DNA from: Stictocephala bisonia
Lineage: Eukaryota > Arthropoda > Insecta > Hemiptera > Membracidae
DNA: 64,000 bases
Reading direction: 5' to 3'
Assembly: GCA_035578905.1 (NCBI GenBank)
Contig: JAQJVL010000613.1
Coordinates: 434,001-498,000, forward strand
In this document: one piece after another, positions 12,104 to 24,930 of the stretch
Layout: every line of letters begins with the position of its first letter
Numbering within the stretch: position 1 is the stretch's first letter
Position numbers and translations under genes: made by a program
Notes under the pieces: model-generated
The model's database searches: none
What the model was told of the DNA's origin: nothing
The model's input: the letters and a program-made list of their open reading frames with translations, nothing else

Positions 12104-14963
12104 ACCTCTTAGGTTGGCATGAGAGGTGTAAAATATTATTTTATCTCATTTTGGTGATTTTTTAAAAGTAATTAAATGCTTTTAATATTATTATTTCTTC
12201 AGCAAAGTAAAATTTGTTCATGAATTGTTTCTGGTTTATTGATTAAGAATTTACTTTATCTGATATGACGCATATGATTTAGATAAAAATTAATTTTACA
12301 AGACAATAGAATTCTTTTTGGCCATATAATGTGACATATATTAATATAGCAATATAATATATAATTATGAGTGTCTGCTGTTCTTACACAAAAGGTGTAA
12401 AAGAAAGAAAGTGGTGACATGTCCATTAATTATTGAGACGTAAAGTGTTATTGTTGTACATTTCTTTATTAAATTTTGAATGTCTTTCTTCTTCATTTAT
12501 TACAAGGACTTACTTGAAATACGTATTACCATAAAATGTTGCTTTTAGTTAATACGTACCATAGAGTAGACTTTTTTATTTTAATATTTTCAATTAATTT
12601 AGGTTGAAAATTGGTTAACCAGGTGACTACACTGGTTTGATGGATTGATCCAATAGTTCCAGGAAACACTCTTCGCTCAATAGATCACATTTGTTGCCTA
12701 TACTTGGAGTATGCGATTCAGTAATCAGATGTGTTATCATTGCAGAGAAGCTTCACTACCTAGACTTTTTCGATAATGATCATGACAATTTTTAAGGACT
12801 ATTTATTAAAAGTACGACTTTACTCACACTCAGCTAGTTTAGCTCCGTTCCTCGAGTGTTGTATATTTTTGACACTTGTAGTAGAGTTCAAATGGTCGGT
12901 GGGAAATCAACAGCCTCCTACTCTCTCAGAGACGTAAAACAGTTTTATACACACAGATTAATCATTTATTTCAGACACTAATCAACATATGTTTTATTCA
13001 CTTTAAACTTTTTAAAAATTATTCCCTTTTGAATAATTTAGTTTAAAATTCGACCAAAATCCTTCCACCCTTAAGAAGGAATTGAAAAGGGTCTGTGAAA
13101 AGGCCGTGATGAGTGCGAATATTTCTTTGTGCTAAATCATTGGTGCAACTCAATAATCTGAAATTATATTTGCCAATGGAAATCAACAGATATTCACTTT
13201 TATTATTCATCTTCGGTATTGATTTCAAATAATATATGATAATCCTCATGGTTTGTCTAAAATGATCACTTCAACATGTATCTTCTACGTGTTTTCTCTA
13301 TTAATGAATATATTACTGACATTCGGTTATAACAAGCGCAAAACAGATTGGCATTATCCAAAACAATGTTTGTTACATTAGCCTGATTAAATTCTCATAA
13401 TATATTGGGAAGTACATTAGTAATAAAAATCCTAATGTTGTTTGGCACGAGATTAAACGAAATATTTGTCCACCTGACCACTTAGAGAACAATTATAACA
13501 TATTTTTATAAAGTCTTCATTTAATTGTATACATAAGATAATCATTTGGTTCAACGTCAGTTGTATAAGCTTTGATATTCTTGCTATTTTATTTATATTA
13601 CTTCACAATGCTAAAAACAGATGTTCACAAATACATTATAGTATAAAGGAAATTAACGAAGTATGGAAAACCGTAGTTGTGAAAGTAGTAATGGGTAGAA
13701 AACACAACAAATTTAAGTTTAGATACTTCCACATCAATATTAACTTACACTGCTGAAAACTGGAAAATTGAATCTTTCCGGATTTCTAGAGCCTGTGAAG
13801 AATGCTCTACTAGAATAGAACAGTTTAGCAAGATCGAGGCTGTCTTGCTAAACTTGCAAGAAAACCTGAAGCTATAAGTATTCAAAGGCCGTTATCGAAG
13901 AATAAACAAAGCTAAGAACAACAATTTAACTTATGGTATTGTGTTGCCTGTGGTTTATTAAGTCCTTGTAAGAGTGTAATGAACCTCCCCTGGTCTCAGA
14001 GGCCAGTATTTTTTAATGTTTTGGAGTTCTTGAGGGTTTTTTCAATTAATGAATCACGTAAAATATTAAGGTTGAGTTTAAGGACTGAGCTGATTGATTC
14101 ATTGAAGCGGGAAACGTAGATGAATTAATTTTGGATGGATATTAAAAATTGTTCTAATCGTTTACTGCAATTAAAAATAACTCATATATTACAATATCTT
14201 AATTATTTCCTTCAATAAGTTTACTTCAGCCATTAAACTGCTAGCGATAAGAGTTAATTTCCGCATGAATCCTGTCTCTAACTGCAAGAGGAAGCCTTGG
14301 CGACAAACTAGTTATGCTAAAGTTTAAAAGTGGTGGTGACCTTAATAACGCGCCTTTACAGAGTCGAGACACTGGCTGGCTTTATTAAGTTAAAAACTTC
14401 ACATAGAGGATTTTTCTAATATCAGCAATTCGTCAATTATAAAAAATATTATTCAATATGATCAATTTATATTTTTTATATTTTAAACGTATTATTTAAC
14501 GAAGCAATTACATATGTTTATGTGTGTCTAGGAAATTATTTTTATTAGTAATTTTATACCTACTATTTTATTGTTACAATATTTTTCACTGGTTTATACA
14601 AATGTCTCGTTATTTTGCATTGGTTACACTCAAGTAATTGTGTTACATCACTTTAGAGAGTTGGCTACTAATTTTTTTATCCTCATCATCTTGATATTAA
14701 AGCTATCAGAAATCGTTTCTTTATTAATACTACAGTTTACTAAATATAATCACGTTTTTTATAAAATACTTTATTGTTGAAGGTGATACGTTTCATTCTG
14801 CCACACGTTACAACTGTACGAAACCCACAGCCACTTCTACGTAATGAAAGTGTTTTTACTTTATATAAAGGTTTAAGAAACATAATACTCATATTTTTCA
14901 TCTTAATATCTACATCTCGAGTGTTTCCCTGCCCTAAAGCTTTTCACGATATTAGTTCCTTAT
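12104..14963. other. Intergenic DNA upstream (- strand sense) of the DUF7869 ORF
   Basis: This would be the place for missing 5' exons of the DUF7869 gene. The - strand is dense in stops and I could not see a Cys/His-rich coding block. No RNA genes. Small frames (13043-13249, 14571-14780, 14774-14965) are unsupported. Confidence 0.5.
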
Positions 14964-15062
14964 AAAATGAGAAAAGGAATGTTTCCAGGTTTCGTGATCC
15001 TTTTTCATTGTTTAAAATGTCATAAAGGATTACGGGAAGAAGTATATTCTCATTTTGATATT
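14964..15062. repeat. Imperfect hairpin, arms about 40 bp
   Basis: AAAATGAGAAAAGGAATG and CGTGATCCTTT on the left are mirrored by AAAGGATTACGGGAAG and ATTCTCATTTT on the right, with mismatches and a short loop. It could be a very short MITE or a decayed foldback. No target duplication was determined. Confidence 0.6.
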
Positions 15063-15256
15063 TTAAGGTTGTAATAGTAATTAATATTTAATTAAATTCA
15101 AAATTAATTTCTCAACGAATGTGTTAGTAAGTTTGACAACATATTGTTTAGTACTATAATATTTTTACCTTGTTTCGTATGGCTTTAAGTGGGTTCAGAT
15201 GCATATGAAGACACGGTTCCATAAATTTCCACAGTAAAGCATCGTATATTTTGTAT

Positions 15257-15348
15257 ATCTATGGAAGTCAGTGAATGCCATAATCGTATTCTAAGTCATT
15301 CTTTGTCTTATGATATTTTTTGCGTAGTTACATTGACAGTTAAAACCC
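15257..15348. repeat. Direct repeat pair, copy 1
   Basis: About 92 bp running from a GAAGTCAGTGAATGC block through TTCTAAGT to GACAGTTAAAAC. It recurs at 15652-15748 with scattered substitutions. Confidence 0.75.
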
Positions 15349-15651
15349 GTGCTTTCATGAGCCCATGTATGTTTTTTTAGTGTTTTTGCATTTTTATTTT
15401 ACTGTTAATACCAATTATGTCTCAATTTTAGTATTTTTTTCTTGATCTAGAATAAAAGGATGCATAAATGTTAATTATAAAGAATTACAACTACTTCCAC
15501 ATATTTTAAATAGAAGTGTCAACATACATTAACTCTAACAAGCAACATATGATTATTGTTTTAATTTATCGACGATTAAAACCTATAGTAGAAAGAAGTC
15601 AAGATGTATATCTATAGTTCTATATTTTTTTTTTTAAATTATATAAGATCC

Positions 15652-15748
15652 ATCTCTACAGAAGTCAGTAAATGCTATAACCGTGTTCTAAGTAATATTT
15701 TTATCTCATTATGAGATTTTTCTGCTTAGTCACCCCGACAGTTAAAAC
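15652..15748. repeat. Direct repeat pair, copy 2
   Basis: Same orientation as 15257-15348 (GAAGTCAGTAAATGCTATAA, then TTCTAAGT, then GACAGTTAAAAC). The ~300 bp between the copies hold nothing I recognise. It looks like a local duplication or two insertions of one repeat. Confidence 0.75.
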
Positions 15749-15907
15749 TAATCAATATAACCGACTGGTCGTTTGATGTAAGTTGTTCATAAAATCGACA
15801 TTTAACATTTAGTTCCTTCATGTGGTTAAATATATTTTGACAGTTATGTTTTCATTAATCGAAACAATATGAAACGTTCTTACTTAATATTTTGTTGAAA
15901 TAAAAAT

Positions 15908-15953
15908 GCCTTTATTAAAGGACCGAAGTTAGGACTTTAAAGTCCTCTCTAAC
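15908..15953. repeat. Retroposon fragment with two consecutive hairpins
   Basis: Two stem-loops follow each other: CCTTT-ATT-AAAGG (15909-15921), then CGAAGTTA, then the perfect palindrome GGACTTTAAAGTCC (15932-15945), then TCTCTAAC. The linker and the trailing word match the reverse complement of 61264-61303, while the stems differ in sequence but keep pairing. Probably a fragment of one interspersed family. Confidence 0.6.
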
Positions 15954-16899
15954 AGTTATCCTCAAAATAAGTCTAAAAAAAGTAATTAAAGAATATTGAG
16001 TTGAATAGTTATGAAAGGTGAATTTTGCTCCCTGACAGGAGATATATATAAACACAAATAAACTAGTACTTTTTTCATTAATTATTATTGTGATAGATTT
16101 TATGTATCAATTTAATTTTAAATTTTTTATTCTTTCTTCTTTTCATTTGTAAGCTGGTTTTGAAATCCATATGATGTGTTATTACAATACAAACACAGAA
16201 GGACATAAAATGACCAAAGATCACAAAAACTGTCTTGCACGTACCGGTAATAAAAACTTGCTATAGTAATAAAAAAATTACGTTAATCACATAACTTATA
16301 ATAGTTCTTCAAGAACAAGAATAACAATACTCTAATCCTCGACATTTACTGAAGAGTGATGTGGGGTGTTGTTGTCAGCTGTGCTCTTCTTATTTTAGCA
16401 CTCTACAGTTTGTTTTCTGTTTATCACAACTTCGCCGTGGTGTATTACAGTCTAATTGGTCAGCTTGTGAGCGTCCTTCCATTCACTGGAAGGACTATTT
16501 CCTGTACTATACATCAGAGAAGTCAGTCAACCTACACTAACGTCTCTTGTTACATCCTACACAACTATGTCATCATTGTATTCTACCCTTTGATGGTCTA
16601 TCCGATGCGTCTTTAGTTTATAAATTTGGTAGAAAATAATATTTAAAGTAAAGTAGTGTCCCAAATGATATAATATGTAATTTTCTGAACTTAATATTTG
16701 CTTGTACGTAAATAGTATTGCAAAAATGTATTGATATTGCGTAATTTTTTAATGTAATTAATGTGTCATTGTATTCTTGAATTTGGCATTCATACGTGAT
16801 AAGGTGCTGACTTAAGATAAATTCAATAGTGGTACAGATTATAACACGCTGTTGAAAAACAAAGTTAAATTTTGTTATATTGTATTATTATTTGTTGCG
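15954..16899. other. Intergenic DNA
   Basis: An 86-codon + frame at 16356-16616 encodes a hydrophobic sequence I do not recognise. It has no support from splice sites or homology and I do not call it a gene. Nothing else seen. Confidence 0.5.
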
Positions 16900-17041
16900 C
16901 TCTGGTCTGAGGAAGGTGAGCGTAGTTCACCGAAAACGATCACCATAATATTTGTGCATTTTGTACTTTTATTGAAATATATTTGTGCATTGTGTGTTCA
17001 TATTGTAATAAATGTGTGTTGTGTAATGTTTACTTGTACTG
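16900..17041 (+). repeat. Single arm of the CTCTGGTCTGAGG palindromic repeat family
   Basis: Starts CTCTGGTCTGAGGAAGGTGA, then CACCGAAAACGATCACCATA, then AT-rich words built on ATTTGTGCATTTTGTAC and TATTGTAATAAA, and ends TTTACTTGTACTG. The same unit forms the right arm of the hairpin at 24686-24773 and part of 29690-29904. Here only one arm is present. Confidence 0.8.
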
Positions 17042-17897
17042 TATTATTTGTTGTACATAAGGAACATTTTAAAGTTATTTAAATTTTTTTTTAAATAAGT
17101 TAATTAATAAGTTATAACTAGTTAATTAAAATAATCTAATATATTTTTCATGTGAACACTTACAGATTCATATTGTTATTAAATGGGAAACACTTATCTA
17201 GATTATTAAAAACTTAAATTAATTGTAATTTAATATTGCTAACAGTTGATTATTTCACATTTACAGCTATAGGATCAACTGATGCCATTAACAGAATATC
17301 CTTAGCAGCTGTTCTCTCTAATAGACATTAATTTAGATTATCTATATTAAAAAAAAAGTGAGAGAAAACAAATAGCCTAGGAAGTTCACGGCTGGCGATG
17401 ACAGATCATTTTAGTAAAAGCCTGCCGGTACCTTATATTGTCTTTGTTGTGTTAGCAAATGTCTCCAGCCATTACTTATCCCGAGAACATTATATTTCAT
17501 CGTATATTACTGTCTTCTATAATGTTTATTGTTATTCTTAAATAATAAAAGCACGATTCACTAAGTACACAATAAATGCTGATTGGGCAGTTTAATGACT
17601 TTCAATTGCCTTTCCAACAGCGTTAAGTCTATTACTTTGTAATTATTAAATTTCCATGAACTAAGTACTCTCGTACTAAAATTTTAATTCACTCAGCAGA
17701 GGATTGTATACTTTGATAGCCAAGCCAGTTTTGCATTTTCATTTCACCTCTCCGTTGATTTTTAGAACTAAACAATTTTCTGTTAGGAATAAAACCCATA
17801 AAAAATCACATTGGGAGGATCGAAACTAAAAAGGAGGCTGAGCACGATTAAAAAAATACTAGATATTATTTTTCTTCCATAACAATATACAGGAGAT
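17042..17897. other. Intergenic DNA
   Basis: No gene or RNA recognised. Confidence 0.55.
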
Positions 17898-18070
17898 TGT
17901 TTAGTTTTTTATTATTATGAAATTTCAATCACCAGTTCAAAAGAGCCTGCAGGCCTGTGCGTGAAAAGGTCAATGAGTCAAGTACCGACCGTTAGCTCAG
18001 TGGGGATTCGAACCTTGGACATTGCCTTCCACAATCCGAAGCCTTTGTCATTAGGCCACCACGCCGGCAA
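17898..18070 (-). mobile_element. tRNA-derived SINE
   Basis: Read on the - strand from about 18070, it begins GCCGGCGTGGTGGCCTAATG, with an A-box-like TGGCCTAATGAC, and about 40 bp later a perfect Pol III B box GGTTCGAATCC. A non-tRNA body of about 80 bp follows, ending in an ATAATAATAAAAAA tail near 17905. The head is too diverged to be a functional tRNA (no clean cloverleaf or acceptor pairing), and the tail is typical of a SINE. A second copy, interrupted, lies at 48322-48724. Confidence 0.88.
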
Positions 18071-19267
18071 ATGATGTAATAAATACATTTATCTTAATAA
18101 TGTATAAATATATATTAACAATTATAAATGTCATATTTCAAATTAGCTATAGTAAATCAATTATTCAATATTTTCATTGTTTGTTCACATAGTCGTTCTT
18201 ATTTTACTTTTGAAAAAAATCTACATATTTACAGATAAGGTAAATGTTTCTCAGTATCCCAATATTATTTGTTGTTTCACAACGGAATATTTGCCTTACA
18301 GACCACTCCTCTAGAGAATTCAGAATAAATTATTATTCTGTAAAAAGTGTTTTTTTGCTTTATTAAACGCGTTTTTTAAATTGATACATTGAATATTCGT
18401 AATAGGTTTATACAAAAAATACTGTAAGCTATTATTAAAAAAATAACACTTTTTATACAACTTTGTATGGATTTAGTTTTGTATCGTCCTTATTTATCAG
18501 TATCCTATAAATACGAAAGATATATTATTTAAGGTAATAGGTCCCTTAAATGCAGCTGAAATATTAAATATTCAGCATCTTACAAATCTTAAAAATAAAT
18601 TTCGCAATTCTGATCGCAACACAACGTTATGTGTGTAATATGAACGCTACATGATACAGCAGTCGCCAACACAGATAGAACATTAATTGAAAGAAAGGGT
18701 ATATTTATATTGTAAAGAATCGGCAGTTTTATACTAGCAGCAAAGCTGGGATAAATATTGGATAAGAAATATTTCCAGGACCAATTCAATTTTCGCGGGA
18801 TCAGGTAACATATCCCTTTCAACTTGGAAACGCTCTTGCCACATTGCGTTTTGATTGATCAGAGAAAACTTGTTTCCGATCTTTAAAATAACAACTTAAG
18901 GCGTACATTTATTAATATTGTTTTTAATAATAGTAAGACCATTGTAATTTAAAATATACCTACTGTTACGTAAATTCAAATTTACGTTCTGTGAAAAAAA
19001 ATGTATATTATCACCTAGAGTGGTTTTGTGGCTTTTGCAATCATATTTAATAAATCGAAGTCTGTGAAGGTTAAGATATAGGCAAAGTTGACCTCCTTCA
19101 TTAAGTAACCATTGATTTGATAGGGTTATTAGCCTTATTATGTTAACAATGCTACAACAGCTACGATCCACAAACAATACAATTAATTTCTCGTTCTGGT
19201 ATGTACACAGTAGAGATCCTTTCTATAAGTAATTAATTAGTTTCTTAATTAGATTCCTTTGTGAGTC
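18071..19267. other. Intergenic DNA
   Basis: Two - strand frames (77 and 93 codons at 18589-18822 and 18896-19177) show no recognisable motifs. I treat them as chance frames. Confidence 0.5.
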
Positions 19268-19370
19268 CTCTGGTCTGACGAAGGTAAACGTGGTTCATCG
19301 AAATTTCCGTAATATTTGTACACTTTGTAATTTATTATCTTATAATAAATAAATGTTGTGTAAAATTCAC
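19268..19370 (+). repeat. Diverged single arm of the CTCTGGTCTGAGG family
   Basis: CTCTGGTCTGACGAAGGTAA, then GTGGTTCATCGAAAT, GTAATATTTGTACAC and AATGTTGTGTAAAA. Same order as 16900-17041 but more diverged and shorter. Confidence 0.75.
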
Positions 19371-21690
19371 ACGCGTTGTTACGTAATTATAAAATAAACA
19401 TTTCTGTTAACTTAATACAGGGTTTTTTAAGGCAACCCTATTTACAAGTACAGAAAATGAAGGCTTAAGACAGTTACAAATACATAGGTTGGTAGCCCTG
19501 GTTCTTCTCCTCCTCGTCTATCAGCTGATTTACGTTGTGTCATTGTTGTTCACTTTATTTGGGTTTCGTGCAAAAGTTGAGCTTAGAAACATGGTTTTGA
19601 CAAACATTGAAAAAGGGGTCCAAATATTTACTAAAGGGGAAGAACATTGTATAAATGCAAATGCTGGTTTATTTGAACACCAAACTTAAGCAACAATTTC
19701 ATTAAAGTCATATAAATAGTATTAATAAAGGTTAATAATAATAAAATATCTTAAATATATATGTTTTGTTTGTCATTTTTATTTAAAATCGTGGGTTTCG
19801 TTTTAAAAGAACCCTATATTTATTTCTAGTTCATTTTGATGGACAGACCCTCACCTGCATTGGGGTTCCCGCTTTTGATTAAATACTCAACATCTTCCGG
19901 TTAGAACTATTCCCTTATGAAAAATGCTTACTTATTCGGGGGTTTTACTAGTAATTTCTACGCGTATTACTTTGTATGTATCACAGGATAGATTAATATC
20001 AAAAGAGAATTTCATATCAAAGTAAAAAGGTGAGGCTTACTTTGTCACGGAGGTGCTTCTTCATCCCTTTGACCGGACATTCAACGTGATTTCAAAGGGT
20101 TACTGTGAACTTTGATCTAACACTAATTGTTCAGTATACATGAAAGGGATGTTTTCCAAGCAATATTCATGTAACTAAACTTTGACCTCACCTAAACTAT
20201 GATGTGAACGATTTTACAACAGTTTGTTGATTAAATAATGCAACAAATTTTACATGAAAATGATGTTTATATTTACTTTAATATTAAAGAAAGCTGTAGT
20301 AAGTAAATTAAAGTAAATCTATAAAAATGTTTAGTAAACCCAAATCTGGTTTTTTATCATTAGCTGGAGATTAATTGAAAAATCACAATGCAATGAATTC
20401 AGGCTCAAAATATACGATTTCAGAAGATTTTATAAACCATTAAATACCCTAAAACACTTTCTAAACCCTTTTTGCCTTTGATCAGCTAAATAATAATTTC
20501 ACGTCATAATGATTTAATGAACATATTCATAACTGGTTCCAACTATCTAATACTATTTTTATCAACCCGAAACTAACTAACTGCCTTAAATAACAAAACT
20601 TATATTTAAGAACGTGTCAGATGTCTTAACCTCCATCAGCTGATACAATTGATATATTATCATTGTAACTACATTCAGACAATAACAAAGGCATATTTAT
20701 GTGTTTATATGATTTAATTTACGTTGCCAGATACGATTACATCTCTAAACGTAATACTTTACAGTTGAGTCTTTAGCAATGCTATTTTTTTCTTAACTAT
20801 AGTAAATACTTCTTTCGATTATATTAACTATGCCCAATATAGGTTTAAATATTTGCATTCGTACTTTTATATTTGGAATGATCTAATTATTTTGTGTAAC
20901 AGAGATCTAACATATTAACACAATAGAAAAATTACAAATATTAAAAAAGTACAATGTAAAAATTCCTTTGTTGAACAAGCAAAAATATTACTAAAATCTT
21001 GATTTCTACGTGTTCAAATTGAATTCAATAAGCTATTTTGTATTTTAAAGTATTCAATCAGATTATTTTAAACGTTAATCACACCTAATTTTCAACAATT
21101 TATTCTTTTATAAAAAATGTTATAAAAAATTATAAAACTATATTATAATACAAAAATTATATATATATATATATATATAAAAACTATAAACATACAAATT
21201 AATATTTATAATTTTAAATTTTTTTTCAACTGTGGTTTGTAGATTATCTGACAGTGAATAAATGTTTACATTGACATTTTAATTCGTTATTCAGATGGGT
21301 CACTTTTATTCCTGATAAACTATACGCCTAACCATAATAATAAATGTTGATTGTGTTATCAATTACATTTTTTAATTTAATATTGGGTAGAGCAGAGAAT
21401 GTTTAATTCGTGAAATATATTTTAATATTTCATCCGTTGATTTTACGTTTACCTAAGTAGAATAGTTTTGACAAAACCCTTCATGACCCCTCCCACACTT
21501 GTCTCCCTCCGATCATCTCCAGATCGCCAGTTACAAACTGGTTCCAATTAACTGGATCATCAATCGGAGACATTTTCATTGCAAATAAATATACAATCAT
21601 TTATTTAAAACTTGTGTCAAAAATGTGTGATTGAAACAAGATACAGAAGTGTTTACTAGATGGAAGGCACGGAGAACAGTAGTACCAACC
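19371..21690. other. Intergenic DNA
   Basis: A 66-codon + frame at 19489-19689 begins with a hydrophobic run but has no support. There is a short AT microsatellite at about 21158-21179. Nothing else recognised. Confidence 0.5.
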
Positions 21691-21743
21691 CTTGTCTTTG
21701 GGGACTACTAAAGTTGCTGACGTCATTACCCCTTCCCTTCACA
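21691..21743. repeat. Dispersed repeat pair (copy 1)
   Basis: CTTGTCTTTGGGGACTACTA then AAGTTGCTGACGTCA and a CCCTTCCC end. Matches 27508-27552 in the same orientation. Contains a TGACGTCA palindrome. Confidence 0.7.
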
Positions 21744-24059
21744 CAACTTTTCTTTGGATCATACAGTATTGGAAAATCACACTCGAGTGCTGTTCAAAAA
21801 TGGTTATAAAATGTTTTGTGTACATTATTATAAACATGGCGTGAGAAACGAAACTTTATAATTATTAATGTAAAATTTGTAGACTTATTATTGACAGCAG
21901 AAAAGAAAATATGAAATGAAAAGTTGTAATACATGGAATATTTAAAGATTTTTAGCTATAATACTTTATATTATCCAGTGTTTTGAGTATAATTTAAACA
22001 TAAACTTTCAAAAGTTGTATTTAATTTATGTTAGCTCTAAGTAAATTCCAGTATCGACAAAATGATGTATCGCCAGTACTCATGTAACTTGAGTACAGTT
22101 CATATAATGTAGCAGGTGAAAATATCAATTATTCTATACATACTTTATTATGAAAAAGATATTTTCCATTTTGATATATGTTACAAAAATATAATTTTCC
22201 TTTAAAAATCTTTTCCTTTGAGTCCAATAAGTGGTTTTCAGAGCTCATTGACTTGCATGTTTGATTACAAATTTAATGTTTCAAATATAAGTTTCCTTCA
22301 ATAATAACATGATATAATTGAGTTGGTTTAGCTAGTAAGAGTCTTGTGACTACGCATTTGTTTAATGTTCTTTATACAAAAAAGGTTGTGTAATTAGAAT
22401 AATGTCTTCAATAATTAAATTCATATGCAAACGAGTCTTAAAGTTAATTAGTAATTTTCAAAAAGGAATCCGACATTAATTTACGCCAACAGAGTTCATA
22501 ACTTTTAAATCAACGAAAAAATTATCTGACAATGAATATAGTACCAACAATGACGTGACAATAAATGTTTACATTGATATTTGAATTCGTGATATATATT
22601 GGACACTTATATTCCTGATCATTCGTAACCTTAAACACAATTTTATATTATAAGAAGATAAATCAGTACAATTGTCGCCTTTACATTGTAAGCTACGCCC
22701 TATCTTCTGTGCGTTTAAGTAACTTCCAAGACTTGAAGAAAGTCATAATTATGAGGCAAAGCCCATTTTACAATGCGATTACTCACTTAAGGCCAGGCCT
22801 TTGTCGTTCCGTAACCCTTCAGACAAAAGCTACACTGTAATGTGTTTAGAATGTTACTGTTACAGGTATTCGTGTTATTCAAGAAGGATTAACGTGTGTA
22901 AACGGATATGTACTTTTGTAAATAACTTACAATGTTACTAAATTGTATCATAAACATGCTCAGATATGCAACTTATTATATTCTTTTATCGATTCATGTG
23001 ATAATCACAGATGTTAAATAAAAAATGTGTTTTATAGGCTAAAAAATGTTTCAGTGCTAAATTAATAACTGTAATTCAACATTAATCCAGAACTGTAACT
23101 TTGTAAGAAGACACTTGGCAACGGTTACTGCCAGACAAAACGTCCTGTAAGACATAAATCACCGGATGGTTGTCTTTTTGTACCTCCGCGAAACTCGAGT
23201 TTCCCATGCCAAGGACGACGTGTTTACTTGTTCTAGTTAATGATTGTTTTACTTTTTTTATCAGAGTATGAAATGTTTGTCTTTATCTACAACCACCATA
23301 GAAAATATTTCTACTTTTCTCGTTTATTAATATTCTGTGTAGAACTATGTACTGTATTTTACATTGAAGTAAACAATATAATTTTCACTGTCGACAAAAA
23401 TTTTATAAAATAAACAAGTTTCATTAATACATTAAAATCAACTAATAAATCCTAAATTTTCTGTTGCCCAGTAATTATCGTTAGTTACTTTGTAAATCTT
23501 GGCAACATAATGTAACCTTCGCTCTTACCCTGTAACTATTGATTCTCCATTCGATTGTTCCGATTGACTCCAGATACTCTTGATTCAAACACATAAATAT
23601 TATAGTCGTTCTCGCTATAATATTTATTAAATTAAGTTTACAAAGTTCTAAAGCAACCTAATACACGTAATGTGGCATTTGTCAAATTAATATATTGTAA
23701 ATAATTTGGAAGTATAAAGTATATTTGGTGGCAAATAAGATTTCATCAAATTTAATAATTTTTAAAAATACCAAACAAATGTTATACTATATAATGTTTA
23801 TTACTTAAATGACCCAAGATTTATTGGTTTTCGTTGAATGCACAATGTTGCTAAGAATGAATTGAGCTAACTTCATAAAAATGCTACAGTATTGGTAATG
23901 GTGCTAGAAGATTCAATTATATTTAGTTTTGTATTCATATAAAAACACGAGAATGATAATTAAGTATTAGTGAAATCTGTAGTGAGGGTGATTTACGCCA
24001 GGTCCTTTATCTTAATCCGACAGTATTCAGCTGAGCTGGAGTACAGTAAACGGCAGTAC
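21744..24059. other. Intergenic DNA
   Basis: No gene recognised. A slightly GC-richer patch around 22690-22860 has no usable frame. Confidence 0.5.
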
Positions 24060-24170
24060 CAGTAGCGCCTAACACAGATCATTTGTCACCGAGAGTCTAT
24101 GGCAGCTGGTAGCTCTTACATTTATCAAAGTTCAACCTTCCCCAATGGAATTACTACCCTCCCTTGAACC
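24060..24170. repeat. Dispersed repeat pair (copy 1)
   Basis: TTTGTCACC, GGCAGCTGG, CATTTATCAA and CAACCTTCC occur in the same order and spacing at 32282-32400. About 110 bp, well diverged, class unknown. Confidence 0.65.
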
Positions 24171-24303
24171 TATTGTTTCGTTAAATATGTAATGGATTAA
24201 CATTAAATGTAATATTAATTAGATATGAGGTACCAACACAGAGCATGCGTATTTTAAGGCGAATATTGATTGATAACATGAGTACGCAGTGGCGAGGCGT
24301 TTG

Positions 24304-24306
<3 letters not shown>

Positions 24307-24336
<30 letters not shown>
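24307..24336. repeat. AT microsatellite, 15 units
   Basis: Uninterrupted AT dinucleotide run. Confidence 0.95.
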
Positions 24337-24339
<3 letters not shown>

Positions 24340-24538
24340 TAGGCATAAAATTTCTGAAAATGAAAACTATATTTTTAGTGTATATTAAAATATATATCTA
24401 ATAAATATAGATTCGTCCATAGTTTGTCGAAAGAATGACAAAAAAATAGCTAAACGGATAACGTCTTTGTCTTTAGTGCATTTCTTTCAGTGGAATGCCC
24501 ATCCTGTCACGCCCATCCCATCCCATGTCATGACCTTT

Positions 24539-24773
24539 GCACAAATATATTATAATACAAGTACAAATTACAAAATATTATTGTGATCGATTTCTGTGAA
24601 CCACGCTCATCTTCCTCATACCAGAGGAATTCACAAAAGAATCATCTAGTCTGAGAAAGAATTCCCCTTGTTCTTTTGTAAATCTCTCTGGTCTGAGGAA
24701 GGTGAGCGTGGTTCACCGAAATCGATCACCATAATATTTGTGCATTTTGTGCTTATATTGTAATAAATTTGTG
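24539..24773. repeat. Palindromic element, arms about 88 bp, 59-nt loop
   Basis: The left arm (24539-24626) ends CTTCCTCATACCAGAG and the right arm (24686-24773) starts CTCTGGTCTGAGGAAG. The arms are near-complete reverse complements (GTGATCGATTTC against GAAATCGATCAC). The loop itself continues to pair in part (CACAAAAGAA against TTCTTTTGT). No coding capacity. Single-arm relatives lie at 16900-17041 and 19268-19370. Confidence 0.88.
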
Positions 24774-24930
24774 TTGTGTGACTTTTACTTTTACTGAAAA
24801 ATCTCACCCAAGAGTTATTGAATTTTTCAAAGTGCATTTGATGTAGACGTTGGATCGGGAAAACCACAAGTGGCCTTACTGGAGTGTAAACTAGATGTGA
24901 TTTCCCTCTACGGATAATTAATAATAATAA

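Noticed and set aside
16356..16616. 86-codon hydrophobic frame as a membrane peptide gene
   Set aside because: Hydrophobic composition is common in T-rich chance frames. No other evidence.
17985..18070. A functional tRNA gene on the - strand
   Set aside because: Box B is perfect but the acceptor and arms do not pair cleanly, and the unit continues into a SINE body with an A-rich tail.
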